Shown piece after piece: positions 36,631-51,769 of a stretch of 64,000 bases of DNA. This stretch comes from Taklimakanibacter lacteus (lineage in GTDB: Bacteria; Pseudomonadota; Alphaproteobacteria; Rhizobiales; Aestuariivirgaceae). A program made the translations under genes and the position numbers. Position 1 is the first letter of the stretch, and every line of letters starts with the position of its first letter. The notes below the pieces were generated by a model, which ran no database searches, was not told where the DNA came from, and was given only the letters and a program-made list of their open reading frames with translations. Location of the stretch: NCBI GenBank assembly GCA_003576695.1, contig QOZQ01000010.1:124001-188000 (forward strand), in the 5' to 3' direction.

Positions 36631-37625
36631 GCGAGGTCACGCACCGGCGCGTGGTGCGCGATGAGGACGGCATGCGGCTCGACCGCTGGTTCCGCATCCA
36701 TTTTCCGCAAGTGACCTTCGCCTATCTCAACAAGCTCGCCCGCACCGGGCAACTGCGCGTGGAGGGCAGGCGGGTGAAACCCAATGCCAGGCTGGCAGAG
36801 GGGCAGGAGATTCGCGTGCCGCCGCTCGCTTTCGAGGCGCGGCCGGCAGACACGCCTTCGGCGGAAGCCAAGCCCCTCAGCAAGGAAGAGAAGAAGCTCT
36901 TCCAGTCGATGATCCTGCATGAGGACAAGGACATCTATGTCCTCAACAAGCCCGCAGGACTCGCCGTGCAGGGCGGAACGAAAACTCACCGTCATATCGA
37001 TGGGCTGCTGATCGGGCTGGGCGCTGAGCTTGGGGAGCGGCCGCGTCTCGTCCATCGTCTCGACCGCGAGACATCGGGTGTCCTCGTGATCGCCAAAAGG
37101 CGCGCGGTCGCGGCGTCCCTCGGCAAGCTCTTCGCCACGCGCACCGTGCGCAAGATCTACTGGGCGGGCGTCAAGGGCGTGCCCAAGCCGGCGCAGGGCA
37201 AGATCGATATCGCGCTCATCAAGGCGGCAGGCCCCGATGGCGACCGGGTGCGCGCCGCCGATGCCGATGAGGAGGAAGCCCAGCGCGCCGTCACCCATTA
37301 CAGCGTGATCGACAAGGCGCCGCCGGTGCTGGCCTGGATGTCGCTCAAGCCTTCGACCGGCCGCCAGCATCAGTTGCGCGCCCATATGGCGCATATCGGC
37401 CATCCGATCCTGGGCGATGACAAATATGAGGGCGACAAGGACCTGCCGGCCGCGATCCCGAACCGATTGCATCTTCATGCACGGCGGATCGTATTCCCCC
37501 ATCCGCGCGGCGGCACGGTCGATGTGACGGCGCCGCTTCCGCCCCATATGCTGGAAACCTGGGCCCTGTTCGGCTTCGATCCCGGGCGCTATGACGAGGG
37601 ACCAGAGGAGAAGAACCGCAAGTGA
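36627..37625 (+). CDS. rluC: RluC/RluD-type 23S rRNA pseudouridine synthase
   Basis: 332-residue RNA-modifying enzyme. An N-terminal S4 RNA-binding domain (about 15-65, [20 protein letters not shown], then [14 protein letters not shown]) is followed by the RluA-family catalytic domain with [12 protein letters not shown], which holds the catalytic Asp, and the later [21 protein letters not shown]. It converts uridines in 23S rRNA to pseudouridine; RluC is the best fit but RluD cannot be excluded. ATG 36627 overlaps crcB by 4 bp, and the stop overlaps the next gene by 4 bp. Confidence 0.88.
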   Translation: MSEVTHRRVVRDEDGMRLDRWFRIHFPQVTFAYLNKLARTGQLRVEGRRVKPNARLAEGQEIRVPPLAFEARPADTPSAEAKPLSKEEKKLFQSMILHEDKDIYVLNKPAGLAVQGGTKTHRHIDGLLIGLGAELGERPRLVHRLDRETSGVLVIAKRRAVAASLGKLFATRTVRKIYWAGVKGVPKPAQGKIDIALIKAAGPDGDRVRAADADEEEAQRAVTHYSVIDKAPPVLAWMSLKPSTGRQHQLRAHMAHIGHPILGDDKYEGDKDLPAAIPNRLHLHARRIVFPHPRGGTVDVTAPLPPHMLETWALFGFDPGRYDEGPEEKNRK

Positions 37626-38299
37626 AGCTCGCCTTGTTCGACATCGACGGCACGCTGATGGACAGCCAGGCCATGATCCTCGCTTCGATGACGGCCGCTT
37701 TCTCGACCGAAGGCCTGCCTGCGCCGTCACGCCCCGAGATGCTGGGTGTCGTCGGGCTCTCTCTGGTGAAGGCGATGAGTGTGCTGTGTCCGGAGCACGA
37801 GCCCGTCCGGCATGAAAGCCTCGCTCAGGCCTATAAGCAGGCCTTCTGGTCTTATCGTACCGACGGATCCTTTCCTGAAATGCCCTTTGACGGCGCGCTC
37901 GATCTGCTTCGCGCGCTGAAATCCCGCGATGACGTGATGATCGGCATCGCCACCGGCAAGTCGCAGCGCGGCGTGCGCCACATCATCGACCAGTTTGGGC
38001 TTGAAGGCGTCTTCTCGACCATCCAGACATCGGACGATGCACCGTCCAAGCCCCATCCGGGCATGATCCTCCAGGCCATGGACGAATGCGGCGCCACGCC
38101 GCAAGATACGGTCATGATCGGTGATGCCGTCTTCGATATCGACATGGCCCATGCGGCGGGCGTGAAAGCCGTGGCGGTCGCCTGGGGCTTCCAGCCCACG
38201 ACCGTTCTGGCGCGCGCCAACCCTCACGTAATCGTCAATAATTTCAATGAATTGGACGGCGTGCTTACATCCCTATGGCAGGAGCCGGTGCCGGCATGA
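37622..38299 (+). CDS. HAD-superfamily hydrolase, subfamily IA (phosphoglycolate-phosphatase-like)
   Basis: 225-residue phosphatase. Motif I is [11 protein letters not shown] (nucleophile Asp), motif II is IATGKSQRG, the motif III lysine lies in SKPHPGMIL, and motif IV is [12 protein letters not shown]. The alpha-helical cap between motifs I and II marks subfamily IA, as in Gph and PpaX. The start is GTG at 37622, overlapping the rluC stop. It may clear phosphoglycolate or a related metabolite, but the substrate is not fixed by sequence. Its stop overlaps the atp12 start by 4 bp. Confidence 0.88.
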   Translation: MKLALFDIDGTLMDSQAMILASMTAAFSTEGLPAPSRPEMLGVVGLSLVKAMSVLCPEHEPVRHESLAQAYKQAFWSYRTDGSFPEMPFDGALDLLRALKSRDDVMIGIATGKSQRGVRHIIDQFGLEGVFSTIQTSDDAPSKPHPGMILQAMDECGATPQDTVMIGDAVFDIDMAHAAGVKAVAVAWGFQPTTVLARANPHVIVNNFNELDGVLTSLWQEPVPA

Positions 38300-39003
38300 C
38301 AGAGGCTCCGGCGCGGCGCTTCTACAAGACGGTGGCCATTGCCGGGACGAGCCCGCCCTATGCGGTCACGCTTGATCAGCGCTCGCTGCGCACACCCCTG
38401 AAGCAGGCCCTCGATCTGCCGACCCGCCCACTCGCCGAGGCGGTCGCCGCCGAATGGGAGGCGCAGGCCGAGAAGATCGATCCCCAGTCCATGCCGTTCA
38501 CCAAGCTCGTCAATACCGCGCTTGACCGCGTGGCGAGCGACCGCGCGCGCATCATCCGCGAGATCGTGCAGTTCGCCGGCTCCGATCTCGTCTGCTATCG
38601 CGCCGAGAAGCCGCAGGAGCTCGTCGAGCGCCAGGCGCGCGGCTGGCAGCCGGTTCTCGATTGGGCGCGCGGCACTTTCGGCGGCGAGTTCGTGGTCACT
38701 GAAGGCATCGTCCATATCGAGCAACCCGAGGCAGCGCTTGCCGCCATGCGGGACTATCTTGACGGCAAGTCGCCCTGGGCGCTGACCGCGCTCCACAATA
38801 TGACGACATTGACCGGCTCGGCGCTGATCTCGGCCATGGCCTGCGATGGCGGGATCCTGCCGGCCGAGGCCTGGCTCGCCGCCCATATCGACGAGGACTG
38901 GCAGATCGAGCAATGGGGGGCCGACGAAGAGGCCAGCCACCGCCGTCAATATCGCAAGCGCGAATTCGACACCTGCCTGCGCTTCAGCGCGCTTTCAAGA
39001 TAA
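38296..39003 (+). CDS. ATP12-family F1-ATPase assembly chaperone
   Basis: 235-residue protein of the Atp12 family, known from mitochondria and alphaproteobacteria, where it helps the F1 alpha subunit assemble. Family parts: RFYKTVAIA near the start, VTLDQRSLRTPLKQAL, AVAAEWEAQAEKIDP, TKLVNTALDRV, and the C-terminal AHIDEDWQIEQWGADEEA. The ATG at 38296 overlaps the preceding stop; a second in-frame ATG at 38275 would add seven Gly/Ala residues. Its presence supports an alphaproteobacterial source. pccB follows after 24 bp. Confidence 0.9.
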   Translation: MTEAPARRFYKTVAIAGTSPPYAVTLDQRSLRTPLKQALDLPTRPLAEAVAAEWEAQAEKIDPQSMPFTKLVNTALDRVASDRARIIREIVQFAGSDLVCYRAEKPQELVERQARGWQPVLDWARGTFGGEFVVTEGIVHIEQPEAALAAMRDYLDGKSPWALTALHNMTTLTGSALISAMACDGGILPAEAWLAAHIDEDWQIEQWGADEEASHRRQYRKREFDTCLRFSALSR

Positions 39004-39027
39004 CACCGAAGGAAGGGGAGGGATCCG

Positions 39028-40560
<1,533 letters not shown>

Positions 40561-40563
40561 GTG

Positions 40564-43794
<3,231 letters not shown>

Positions 43795-43797
43795 TCG

Positions 43798-45135
43798 TCA
43801 GCCGATCTTCTCGCCGATCAGGTCATACTCCTCCGCCTCGACGATCCGTGTACGGATCATATCGCCGGGCTTGAGGCCTGTCTCGCCGGGCAGGAATACA
43901 TTGCCGTCGATCTCGGGCGCATCCCAGGGGGAACGGCCGACCGCTTCCTCATTCTCCTCATCGATCTCATCGATGAGGACGTCGATCTCGCGCCCGACCT
44001 TCCTGGCGAAGATATCGGCGCTGATCTCCTGCTGGGTCTGCATCAGCCGGTGCCAGCGCTCCTCCTTGACTTCATCGGGAACCGGGGCGGCGCCGATGTC
44101 GTTCGCCGTGGCGCCGGCGACCGGCTCATATTTGAAGCAGCCGACACGCTCGAGCCGGGCTTCCTTCATCCAGTCGAGGAGATAGGCAAAATCCGCTTCC
44201 GTTTCGCCCGGGAAACCGACGATGAAGCTCGAGCGGATAGCGATGTCGGGGCAGATCTTGCGCCAGGCCTTGAGCCGGTCGAGCACCTTTTCCTGGTTCG
44301 CGGGGCGGCGCATGGCTTTCAGCACATTGGGGGCTGCATGCTGGAAGGGGATATCGAGATAGGGAAGGATCTTTCCCTCCGCCATCAGCGGGATCACCTC
44401 ATCCACATGCGGATAGGGATAGACATAGTGCAGCCTGACCCAGGCATCGAACTGGCCGAGTTCCTTGACGAGATCGGCGAATTTCGCCCGAACCTCGCGG
44501 CCGCGATACTTGCTCTCGGCGAATTTAAGATCGATGCCATAAGCGCTCGTGTCCTGCGAGATGACGAGCAGTTCCTTGACGCCGGCTTTGACCAGCCGCT
44601 CCGCCTCATAGAGGATCGAAGCGGCGGGCCGGCTGACGAGATCACCACGCAGCGAGGGAATGATGCAGAAGGTGCAGCGGTTGTTGCAGCCTTCCGAAAT
44701 CTTGACATAAGCGTAGTGACGCGGCGTCAGCCGCAAGCCTTGCGGCGGGATGAGATCGAATTTGGCGTCATGCGCCGGGGGCACGGCGTCATGCACGGCG
44801 GACACGACCGCCTCATACTGATGGGGCCCGGTGACGGCGAGGACGGCGGGGTGGGCGGCGCGGATCGTATCGGCCTCGACCCCCATGCAGCCGGTGACGA
44901 TGACCCGGCCATTCTCGCTCACCGCCTCGCCAATGGCGGCCAGCGATTCGGCCTTGGCGGAATCAAGGAATCCGCAGGTATTTACGATAACCACGTCGGC
45001 GGCGTCGTAGCCCGGCGAGATCATATAGCCCTCGGCCCGCAGCTGGGTGAGGATGCGTTCGGAATCGACCAGGGCCTTGGGGCAGCCGAGGCTGACCAGG
45101 CCCACTTTCGGTATATGTCGTGCGGCAATTGTCAT
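43798..45135 (-). CDS. rimO: Ribosomal protein S12 methylthiotransferase
   Basis: 445-residue radical SAM enzyme that methylthiolates an aspartate of ribosomal protein S12. The N-terminal MTTase domain holds three Cys for the auxiliary cluster ([29 protein letters not shown]). The radical SAM motif is [11 protein letters not shown], and a C-terminal TRAM domain follows (about 375-440, [11 protein letters not shown]). The ATG at 45135 gives the usual start ([18 protein letters not shown]); a TTG at 45174 would add 13 unlikely residues. The DUF2459 gene follows after 3 bp. Confidence 0.95.
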   Translation of the reverse strand: MTIAARHIPKVGLVSLGCPKALVDSERILTQLRAEGYMISPGYDAADVVIVNTCGFLDSAKAESLAAIGEAVSENGRVIVTGCMGVEADTIRAAHPAVLAVTGPHQYEAVVSAVHDAVPPAHDAKFDLIPPQGLRLTPRHYAYVKISEGCNNRCTFCIIPSLRGDLVSRPAASILYEAERLVKAGVKELLVISQDTSAYGIDLKFAESKYRGREVRAKFADLVKELGQFDAWVRLHYVYPYPHVDEVIPLMAEGKILPYLDIPFQHAAPNVLKAMRRPANQEKVLDRLKAWRKICPDIAIRSSFIVGFPGETEADFAYLLDWMKEARLERVGCFKYEPVAGATANDIGAAPVPDEVKEERWHRLMQTQQEISADIFARKVGREIDVLIDEIDEENEEAVGRSPWDAPEIDGNVFLPGETGLKPGDMIRTRIVEAEEYDLIGEKIG

Positions 45136-45243
45136 GTTGGCGGGGTCAATAGACCAGCCTGTCGTTTGCCGCAAATGGTCTTGATGCTAGACTGGGCTTA
45201 AGCCATATGTTGGGAAAGCCCAGCCGCTGATGGGGATAAAATC

Positions 45244-45492
45244 ATGGATGCCCGAAATATCGTCATTGCCCTGGTGATCGGCCTGGTGGCCGGCTGGCTT
45301 GCCAGTTTCGTGGTCGGGGGCTCGGGCCTGGTCCGCTACCTGATCAGCGGCGTGATCGGCTCCTTCGTCGGCAGCTTTCTCTTGAGCAAGGCGGGCATCA
45401 ATCTCGGCATCGGCAATGAGATCGTGCGCGATATCGTGACCGCCACGATCGGCGCCATCATCGTGGTCTTGCTGGCGCGTTTCATCGCATAG
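45244..45492 (+). CDS. GlsB/YeaQ/YmgE-family small membrane protein
   Basis: 82-residue three-helix membrane protein of the transglycosylase-associated (GlsB/YeaQ/YmgE) family, often linked with envelope stress. Glycine-rich helices (VIGLVAGWLASFVVGG; ISGVIGSFVGSFLL; TATIGAIIVVLLARFIA) fill the protein. It is followed 24 bp later by a second family member, suggesting a duplicated pair. Molecular function is not known for the family. Confidence 0.87.
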   Translation: MDARNIVIALVIGLVAGWLASFVVGGSGLVRYLISGVIGSFVGSFLLSKAGINLGIGNEIVRDIVTATIGAIIVVLLARFIA

Positions 45493-45516
45493 TTCAGAAA
45501 GCAGGAGGCAGCTATT

Positions 45517-45813
45517 ATGGAACCGCAAACTCTCATGGATCTTGGTGGTGGCGTCGGCTGGATCGGCACCTTGCTGATCGGCGGCATCGCCGGGTGGATC
45601 GCCGAAAAGGTGACGAAGAGCGACATGGGCGTTCTGATGAACATCATTGTCGGCATCATCGGCGCCTATATCGGTGCCTTCCTGGCCAATGCGCTCGGCA
45701 TCCATCTGGGCGAGATCTTCCAGGGCTGGTTCTGGGGCAATCTGCTGGTCGCGGTGGTGGGCGCGGTGCTTCTCCTTGCCGTCCTCAAGATGTTCCGTGG
45801 TCGGAGCGCCTGA
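45517..45813 (+). CDS. Second GlsB/YeaQ/YmgE-family small membrane protein
   Basis: 98 residues, three helices, with the family core WIGTLLIGGIAGWIAEKVT, NIIVGIIGAYIGAFLANALG and NLLVAVVGAVLLLAVLKMF. It is related to, but clearly distinct from, the preceding gene; GGAGG precedes its ATG. lipA follows after 12 bp, so the transcript may continue into lipoate synthesis, though these genes have no known shared function. Confidence 0.88.
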   Translation: MEPQTLMDLGGGVGWIGTLLIGGIAGWIAEKVTKSDMGVLMNIIVGIIGAYIGAFLANALGIHLGEIFQGWFWGNLLVAVVGAVLLLAVLKMFRGRSA

Positions 45814-45825
45814 TTTAGAGTTCCC

Positions 45826-46782
45826 ATGGTTACCGTTCTCGACACGCTGAAAGCCCGGCCGCGCCATCCTGAGAAGGCGCACAAGCCTGACACGCCGATC
45901 CTGCGCAAGCCGGACTGGATCAGGGTCAAGGCGCCGGGCTCGGCGGTCTATAACGAAACCAGGGCGATCGTACGCGAGAACCGCCTCGTCACCGTATGTG
46001 AGGAGGCGGGCTGCCCCAATATCGGGGAATGCTGGTCGAAGAAGCACGCGACCTTCATGATCATGGGCGACACCTGCACGCGCGCCTGTGCTTTCTGCAA
46101 TGTGAAGACCGGGTTGCCCGAGGCGCTCGACAGGGCCGAGCCCGAAAAGGTTGCCGACGCGATCGCCCGCATGGGCCTGTCCCATGCGGTCATCACCTCG
46201 GTCGACCGTGACGACCTTGCCGATGGCGGCGCCGATCATTTTGCCCAGGTCATCCGCGCGGTCAGGCAGCAGTCGCCGTCGACCACCATCGAGGTCCTCA
46301 CCCCCGATTTCCTGCGCAAGGAAGGCGCGCTCGAGCAGGTCGTCGAGGCCCGTCCCGATGTCTTCAATCACAATCTGGAGACGGTGCCCTCGCTCTATCT
46401 GCGCATCCGCCCGGGTGCCCGCTATTTCCATTCGCTGCGGCTGCTGCAGCGGGTGAAGGAGCTGGACCCGCAGATGTTCACCAAATCGGGCATCATGGTG
46501 GGGCTGGGCGAGACCCGCGACCAGGTGCTGCAGGTCATGGACGACATGCGCTCGGCCGATATCGATTTCATTACCATCGGCCAGTATCTGCAGCCCTCGC
46601 GCAAGCATGCCGCGATCGACCGCTTCGTGCCGCCCGACGAGTTCAAGTCCTATGAGACCATCGCCTATGCCAAGGGCTTCCTGATGGTGGCCGCGAGCCC
46701 GCTGACGCGCTCCTCGCACCATGCCGGCGATGATTTCGCGAGATTGCGCGCCGCCAGGGCGGCCAAGGCCAAGCCCGAATAA
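45826..46782 (+). CDS. lipA: Lipoyl synthase
   Basis: 318-residue radical SAM enzyme that inserts two sulfurs into octanoyl chains on lipoyl domains, and so is needed for PdhB and PdhC encoded in this window. The auxiliary-cluster cysteines are in [13 protein letters not shown], and the radical SAM motif is [32 protein letters not shown] and the C-terminal SSHHAGDD complete the family pattern. Translation of the next gene begins directly after the lipA stop. Confidence 0.96.
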   Translation: MVTVLDTLKARPRHPEKAHKPDTPILRKPDWIRVKAPGSAVYNETRAIVRENRLVTVCEEAGCPNIGECWSKKHATFMIMGDTCTRACAFCNVKTGLPEALDRAEPEKVADAIARMGLSHAVITSVDRDDLADGGADHFAQVIRAVRQQSPSTTIEVLTPDFLRKEGALEQVVEARPDVFNHNLETVPSLYLRIRPGARYFHSLRLLQRVKELDPQMFTKSGIMVGLGETRDQVLQVMDDMRSADIDFITIGQYLQPSRKHAAIDRFVPPDEFKSYETIAYAKGFLMVAASPLTRSSHHAGDDFARLRAARAAKAKPE

Positions 46783-47262
46783 ATGCCGAAATTCAACGTC
46801 ACCCGCGAGATGCCCTACAAGGCCGCGGAACTGTTCGCCATTGCGGCGGATGTTGACACTTACAAGGATTTCCTGCCGCTGGTCGAAAGCTCCCGCACAT
46901 TCGACCGCGAGCGCGTGAGCGAGGGAACAGAGCGTTTCAAGGGCGAATTGCGGGTGCGCTACAAGAAGCTCCATATCGACGAGACTTTCGTGAGCGATGT
47001 CCTTGCCGACCAGCCGAAGCTCACCGTGTCGTCACGCTCTGAAGGCGGCCTGTTCGAGCATGTCAATGCCGAATGGCGCTTCAGTGACCGCAAGTCCGGC
47101 GGTGCTACGGTCGAGTTCCAGGTCGACTACAAGGCGAAGAGCCGCTCGTTGCAGTTCTTCATGTCCGGCATGTTCGATTACATGGTGCGCAAGATCAACA
47201 ACGCCTTCGAAGAGCGGGCGAGGGAGCTCCATGGGCGAACTCGATTGCCGGCTCATGGCTGA
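46783..47262 (+). CDS. Coq10/RatA-like START-domain protein
   Basis: 159-residue SRPBCC (START) protein of the Coq10/RatA type: MPYKAAELFAIAADVDTYKDFLPLVE, then VRYKKLHIDETF, and a C-terminal amphipathic helix (YMVRKINNAFEERA). In alphaproteobacteria and mitochondria these proteins bind ubiquinone and support respiration; the E. coli name RatA reflects an unrelated toxin proposal. It starts with no gap after lipA. Its last 10 bp overlap the convergent lipoprotein gene. Confidence 0.9.
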   Translation: MPKFNVTREMPYKAAELFAIAADVDTYKDFLPLVESSRTFDRERVSEGTERFKGELRVRYKKLHIDETFVSDVLADQPKLTVSSRSEGGLFEHVNAEWRFSDRKSGGATVEFQVDYKAKSRSLQFFMSGMFDYMVRKINNAFEERARELHGRTRLPAHG

Positions 47263-47711
47263 AGAACTGTCGCGTCTTTCGTTAGTTTCTCGAATCTGAA
47301 GCAGACCGACTTTCCAGCAATCGGTTCGTTCCAGCTATCGCCGGGCTTCAGACCCACGCCGCTACCAAAGAGCATGAACAGCAACCAGTTCCTCTGCTCG
47401 AAGCGAACGGGGTGCTTGACCCATGTGACGGTGAGAACGTAGCAACTGGCTTCCAATTTGAGGGTCGGTAGCGCATCCGTCCCGTCAAGCCAAATAATGG
47501 ATCGGCCGACATTGGGCTTGGCAGGTTGATTGCTGTCGGCCACTTCGAGAAAGTAGCCCGCCGGATCGAGCATGCTTTCTGAATAGCGCCACAAGCGCAA
47601 GGAAGACCCGGTCGCGTCGTCTCTGATTTCGCTGGTCAGGCTATAGATCGTCGGGTCAGGGGCGGGGAAGCCACAAGCCGTCAACAAACAAAGCACTATC
47701 GCAACAAGCAT
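47253..47711 (-). CDS. Small predicted lipoprotein of unknown function
   Basis: 152 residues from the ATG at 47711, chosen because it gives a lipoprotein signal (MLVAIVLCLLTACGFPAPD, lipobox LTAC). The longer frame to 47831 adds an implausible Ser/Pro-rich leader. The mature part looks like a beta-rich domain with two further Cys residues (LEASCYVL, GKSVCFRF). I do not recognise a family. Base composition is visibly less GC-rich than the neighbours, and the gene separates a coq10-like gene from cinA, so it may have been acquired. It overlaps the convergent coq10-like gene by 10 bp. Confidence 0.6.
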   Translation of the reverse strand: MLVAIVLCLLTACGFPAPDPTIYSLTSEIRDDATGSSLRLWRYSESMLDPAGYFLEVADSNQPAKPNVGRSIIWLDGTDALPTLKLEASCYVLTVTWVKHPVRFEQRNWLLFMLFGSGVGLKPGDSWNEPIAGKSVCFRFEKLTKDATVLQP

Positions 47712-47827
47712 CAAGTGGTGGCCTTGTCCAGATTTCACGGGTGGGGATCCGGATGTTGTTGGTGCACTCAGCGTGCCAAACGCGCGTGGCAAAGGTGAGG
47801 CCAACGAGGGGAGCGAATTCGACGAAC

Positions 47828-48337
47828 TCAAGCCAGCCGTGAGGCCGTGCCAAGTTGAGATTCGATGAAATCCAGTGCCGCTGCGACCGAGCGCAGGCGA
47901 ACTTCACTGCGATCTGCCTTCACAAAAATGAATCGGCGATGATTGGTTTCGCCGCCGGTTGAGGCGCAGCTCAAATGCACGAGTCCTACCGGCTTCTCGG
48001 GCGATCCACCGCCGGGGCCGGCAATGCCGGTGACCGAGACCGCGATATCGGCATTGGAGTGCTTGAGCGCGCCTTCGGCCATGGCCCTGGCGCAAGCCTC
48101 GCTCACCGCGCCATGCAGCTCGATGACGCTGGCTGGTACGCGGAGCAGGCTGATCTTGGCCTCGTTCGAGTAGACGACGAACCCGCGTTCGACGACGTCG
48201 GATGAGCCGGCGATTTCGGTGAGGAGGCCGGCGATAAGCCCGCCGGTGCAGCTTTCCGCCGTGGCGAGCTTGAGGCCGCGGCGGCGCAGCAGGGCCAGCA
48301 GCTGTTCGGCACGATGGAGGAGGGCGGCATCGAACAT
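47828..48337 (-). CDS. CinA C-terminal-domain protein (nicotinamide-nucleotide amidase type)
   Basis: 169-residue single-domain CinA protein (PncC-like), which deamidates nicotinamide mononucleotide in homologues. Core motifs: KLATAESCTGGLIAGLLTEI, VVYSNEAKISLL, and VSVTGIAGPGGGSPEKPVG. The ATG at 48337 is directly after ispDF (5 bp), so the two are co-transcribed; the longer frame upstream is a shadow of ispDF. No N-terminal molybdopterin-like domain is present, as usual for this short form. Confidence 0.92.
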   Translation of the reverse strand: MFDAALLHRAEQLLALLRRRGLKLATAESCTGGLIAGLLTEIAGSSDVVERGFVVYSNEAKISLLRVPASVIELHGAVSEACARAMAEGALKHSNADIAVSVTGIAGPGGGSPEKPVGLVHLSCASTGGETNHRRFIFVKADRSEVRLRSVAAALDFIESQLGTASRLA

Positions 48338-48342
48338 GAGGT

Positions 48343-49512
48343 CTATCCCGGCAGCCTGACGATCACAGTGGCGAAAGCGGTGATGCCTTCGCCGCGCCCG
48401 ACAAAGCCCAGTTTCTCGGTCGTCGTCGCCTTGATGGCGATCCTGTCTTCGCCGATGCCAAGCAGCGCGCTGAGCTTCGCCTTCATGGCGGGCAGATGCG
48501 GCGCGATGCGCGGCGCTTCGGCGAGGATGGCGATATCGGCATTTCCGACCTTGCCGCCACGCTCGGCGACCAGCGATACGGCCTTGGCCAGGAAAATCGA
48601 CGAGGCGGCGCCTTTCCATTGGGGATCGTTGGGCGGGAAGAAAGTGCCGATGTCGCCTTCGCCCAAGGCGCCCAGTATCGCATCGGTCAGGGCATGAAGG
48701 GCGGCATCCGCGTCGGAATGGCCGGCAAGCCTGTGCGTATGCGCGATCTCAACACCGCACAGCATGACATGATTGCCTTCCGCAAAGGGATGGATGTCGA
48801 CGCCCATGCCGGTGCGGATGTCGGCAAGCGCGTTGAGCGACTTGCTGAAAGAGCGATTCGCTTCGGCAAGATCGTCGAAGGTGGTCATCTTGCGATTCTC
48901 AGGCCCGCCCGGAACCACGGCCACCGTAACCCCGGCGAGCTCTGCGACGGCGGCATCATCAGTGAGATTGGCCTGGCCCGACTGGCGCGCCTGCTCATGG
49001 GCAGCGCGAATCGCGGCAAAGGCGAAGCCCTGCGGCGTCTGCACCACCCACAGGCCGCTCCTGTCGATGGTGCGCTCGATCGTGCCTTGCGGGGCTTTCT
49101 TGATCGTGTCGGCGACGGCGATGCCCGGCACGACGCCCTGGTGCTCTTTCAGCCCCGCAATCACACGACTGATAAGATCGGCCGATATGAAGGGGCGGGC
49201 GGCGTCATGGATGAGAACATGGGTAAGATCATGCTTCGCCAGCGCTTCAAGGCCCAGACGGCAGGATTCCTGGCGGGTGGCGCCCCCGGTGATGGGCGGT
49301 TCGACCGCCAGTCCGGCCGCGGCCTGCGCGAACAGAGTTTCCTGGCTTGCCCCGATGACCGGCTGTATATGTGAGACGAGTGGATGGTCGCAAAAGGACT
49401 TGAGCGCCCACCAGACCACCGGGCGACCACCAATAGATTGATATTGTTTTGGTTTTTCGCCCCCGGCCCGGCTGCCGGTCCCGGCGGCTACGACCACTGC
49501 GCCAATCTTCAT
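48343..49512 (-). CDS. ispDF: Bifunctional IspD-IspF (MEP cytidylyltransferase / MECDP synthase)
   Basis: 389-residue fused enzyme for two steps of the non-mevalonate isoprenoid pathway. The IspD part (1 to about 225) has AVVVAAGTGSRAGGEKPKQY and HDAARPFISADL; the IspF part (from about 232) has GMGVDIHPFAEG and the metal site GHSDADAALHALTDAILGA, ending in GLVGRGEGITAFATV-like residues. ATG 49512 has GAGG 8 bp upstream; another ATG at 49518 sits too close to it. The IspDF fusion is typical of alphaproteobacteria. The promoter region is shared with the divergent dusB. Confidence 0.95.
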   Translation of the reverse strand: MKIGAVVVAAGTGSRAGGEKPKQYQSIGGRPVVWWALKSFCDHPLVSHIQPVIGASQETLFAQAAAGLAVEPPITGGATRQESCRLGLEALAKHDLTHVLIHDAARPFISADLISRVIAGLKEHQGVVPGIAVADTIKKAPQGTIERTIDRSGLWVVQTPQGFAFAAIRAAHEQARQSGQANLTDDAAVAELAGVTVAVVPGGPENRKMTTFDDLAEANRSFSKSLNALADIRTGMGVDIHPFAEGNHVMLCGVEIAHTHRLAGHSDADAALHALTDAILGALGEGDIGTFFPPNDPQWKGAASSIFLAKAVSLVAERGGKVGNADIAILAEAPRIAPHLPAMKAKLSALLGIGEDRIAIKATTTEKLGFVGRGEGITAFATVIVRLPG

Positions 49513-49594
49513 GGGCATGCCCTCTAACAGCGGCAATTGGTCTGAGCAAGTCGTCTTGACGCGGCTATCCAGCTCACTAAACTGCATAAAAAAC

Positions 49595-49606
49595 ATACAG
49601 CAATAT
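49595..49606. promoter_or_regulatory. ATACAGCAATAT motif between ispDF and dusB
   Basis: This 12-mer in the AT-rich divergent promoter region (49513-49620) is the exact reverse complement of ATATTGCTGTAT at 24011-24022, in the toxin-antitoxin promoter. It lies 15 bp before the dusB start. It may be a shared operator or a chance match in AT-rich promoter DNA. Confidence 0.3.
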
Positions 49607-49620
49607 AACATGCCTAATTA

Positions 49621-50640
49621 ATGAGCATATCGATTGGCCATATCAGATTGCGCAACAGGGTTCTCCTGGCGCCCATGTCGGGGGTGAGCGACCGCCCGTT
49701 CCGAGAGATTGCCGATTCATGCCATGCGGGCCTTGTGGTCACCGAGATGGTGGCGAGCCGGGAACTTGTTGAGGACCGCGCCGACATGGTCCGCCGTGCC
49801 GAGCGCCCACTCAAGGGCTCGCTCTTCGCCGTGCAACTGGCCGGACGCGAGGCGCGATGGATGGCGGAAGGGGCGCGCATGGCGGAAAGCCTCGGCGCCG
49901 ACATCATCGACATCAATATGGGCTGCCCCGCGCGCCAGGTGACGGGCGGTTACTCGGGCTCGGCACTGATGCGCGACCTCGATCACGCTTTGACGCTCAT
50001 CGACGCGACGGTCACGGCGTGCAACGTGCCGGTCACGCTCAAGATGCGGCTCGGCTGGGACGACCGCATGATGAACGCGCCGGAGTTGGCGCGCCGCGCC
50101 GAAGAGGCCGGCGTCCGCATGGTGACCGTGCATGGACGCACCCGCTGCCAGTTCTACAAGGGAAAGGCGAACTGGAACGCCATTGCCGCGGTGAAGAAAG
50201 CGCTCAAGACGATACCGCTGATCGCCAATGGCGATGTGACGACGAGTGCCGACATCAAGGGCATACTGGCTGACTCGGGCGCCGATGGCGTCATGGTCGG
50301 ACGCGGCAGCTATGGCAGGCCCTGGTGGCCGGGCGTGCTTGCCGAACGGCTCGATCCGGGCAGCGGCATGACGGCACCTGACCTCGCGGGCGAAGCCGAG
50401 CTCATCGATCGGCAGCACCAGTCGATCCTCTCGCTCTATGGCCATGACCATGGCAATCGCATCGCCCGCAAGCATCTGGGCTGGGTGATCGACCGCAAGC
50501 TGGAAGAGAACCGTCTCACGCCCGAAGCTGCCGCATCGTGGCGGCGTAAGCTCCTGGGCGAGAGCGACAACGACAATGTGCGCCTCACCTTGCGCGATCT
50601 CTATGCGACGCTGCAGGACGCAGAGAAGAGGGCCGCGTGA
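49621..50640 (+). CDS. dusB: tRNA-dihydrouridine synthase
   Basis: 339-residue FMN enzyme that reduces uridines in the tRNA D-loop. Features: [16 protein letters not shown], the active-site region [35 protein letters not shown], and [22 protein letters not shown] with [12 protein letters not shown], followed by the all-helical C-terminal domain. It precedes ntrB with a 4-bp overlap (GTGA), the same arrangement as nifR3-ntrB-ntrC in rhizobia and Rhodobacter. The operon promoter is probably in the ispDF-dusB gap. Confidence 0.94.
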   Translation: MSISIGHIRLRNRVLLAPMSGVSDRPFREIADSCHAGLVVTEMVASRELVEDRADMVRRAERPLKGSLFAVQLAGREARWMAEGARMAESLGADIIDINMGCPARQVTGGYSGSALMRDLDHALTLIDATVTACNVPVTLKMRLGWDDRMMNAPELARRAEEAGVRMVTVHGRTRCQFYKGKANWNAIAAVKKALKTIPLIANGDVTTSADIKGILADSGADGVMVGRGSYGRPWWPGVLAERLDPGSGMTAPDLAGEAELIDRQHQSILSLYGHDHGNRIARKHLGWVIDRKLEENRLTPEAAASWRRKLLGESDNDNVRLTLRDLYATLQDAEKRAA

Positions 50641-51769
50641 ATTTCGCACGTGCCAACGAGACCGGGACGTCACCCGACATGGGTGTCCTGATCGACGCGT
50701 TGCCCAATCCGCTGCTGGTGCTCGACGACAAGGACCATATCCATCTCGCCAATTCGGCGGCCGAGGATTTCTTCCAGGCCGGCAAGGCGACCCTCCTGCG
50801 CTCGAGCTTCGCCGATCTCATGCCGCTGGCGAGTCCGGCCCTCAACGCCATTGCCGAGGCGCGTCATTCGGGCGGCGTGGTCAACGAATATTCGATCAGC
50901 GCCGGCACGCCCCGTTTCGGCAGCGAGCGCAATGTCGATCTGCAGGCCGCTCTCGTGCATGAGCAGCCGCATTTCGTGATCGTGATGCTGCTCGAGCGCT
51001 CGATGGCGCACAAGATCGACCGCCAGCTCACCCACCGCAATGCGGCGCGCTCGGTCTCAGGCATGGCCGCGATGCTGGCGCACGAGATCAAGAACCCGCT
51101 CGCCGGCATCAGGGGCGCCGCCCAGCTCATCGAACCGACCCTGTCGGGCGAGGACCGTCCCCTGGCCCGCCTCATCTGCGAGGAAACCGACCGCATCCGC
51201 GATCTCGTCGATCGCATGGAAGTATTCTCCGACGAGCGCCCGCCGGAGCGTGAGCCGGTCAATATCCATGCGGTGCTGGAGCGGGTGAAGGCGCTCGCCA
51301 TTGCCGGCATGGCGCAGCCGATCCCGATCCGCGAGGAATATGACCCGTCCTTGCCGCCGGTGATGGGCAGCCGCAACCAGCTCATCCAGGTCTTCATCAA
51401 TCTGGTGAAGAACGCCGTCGAGGCGATCGAAGCCGACGGCTCGGGCGGCGAGATCCAGCTCACCACCGCTTTCCGCCCGGGCGTCAGACTGTCGATCGCG
51501 GCGTCAGGCGAACGCGTGACCTTGCCGCTCGAAGTATGCGTGAGGGATACGGGGCCGGGCGTTCCGGCCGATCTCAGGCCGCATCTTTTCGATCCCTTCA
51601 TCACCACCAAGCCCGGCGGGCGCGGTCTGGGTCTCGCTCTGGTGGCCAAGATCGTGCGCGACCATGGCGGGATCATCGAATGTGAGCCGCTCGAGCGCGG
51701 CACCGCCTTTCGCGTGCTGCTGCCAATGCTGCGCGTCCCTCAACAGCCTGCAATGGAAGAAGTGAAGTC

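Noticed and set aside
45133-45174. Longer rimO from a TTG start
   Set aside because: The additional 13 residues do not match the family start, and the ATG at 45135 begins exactly where RimO proteins usually begin.
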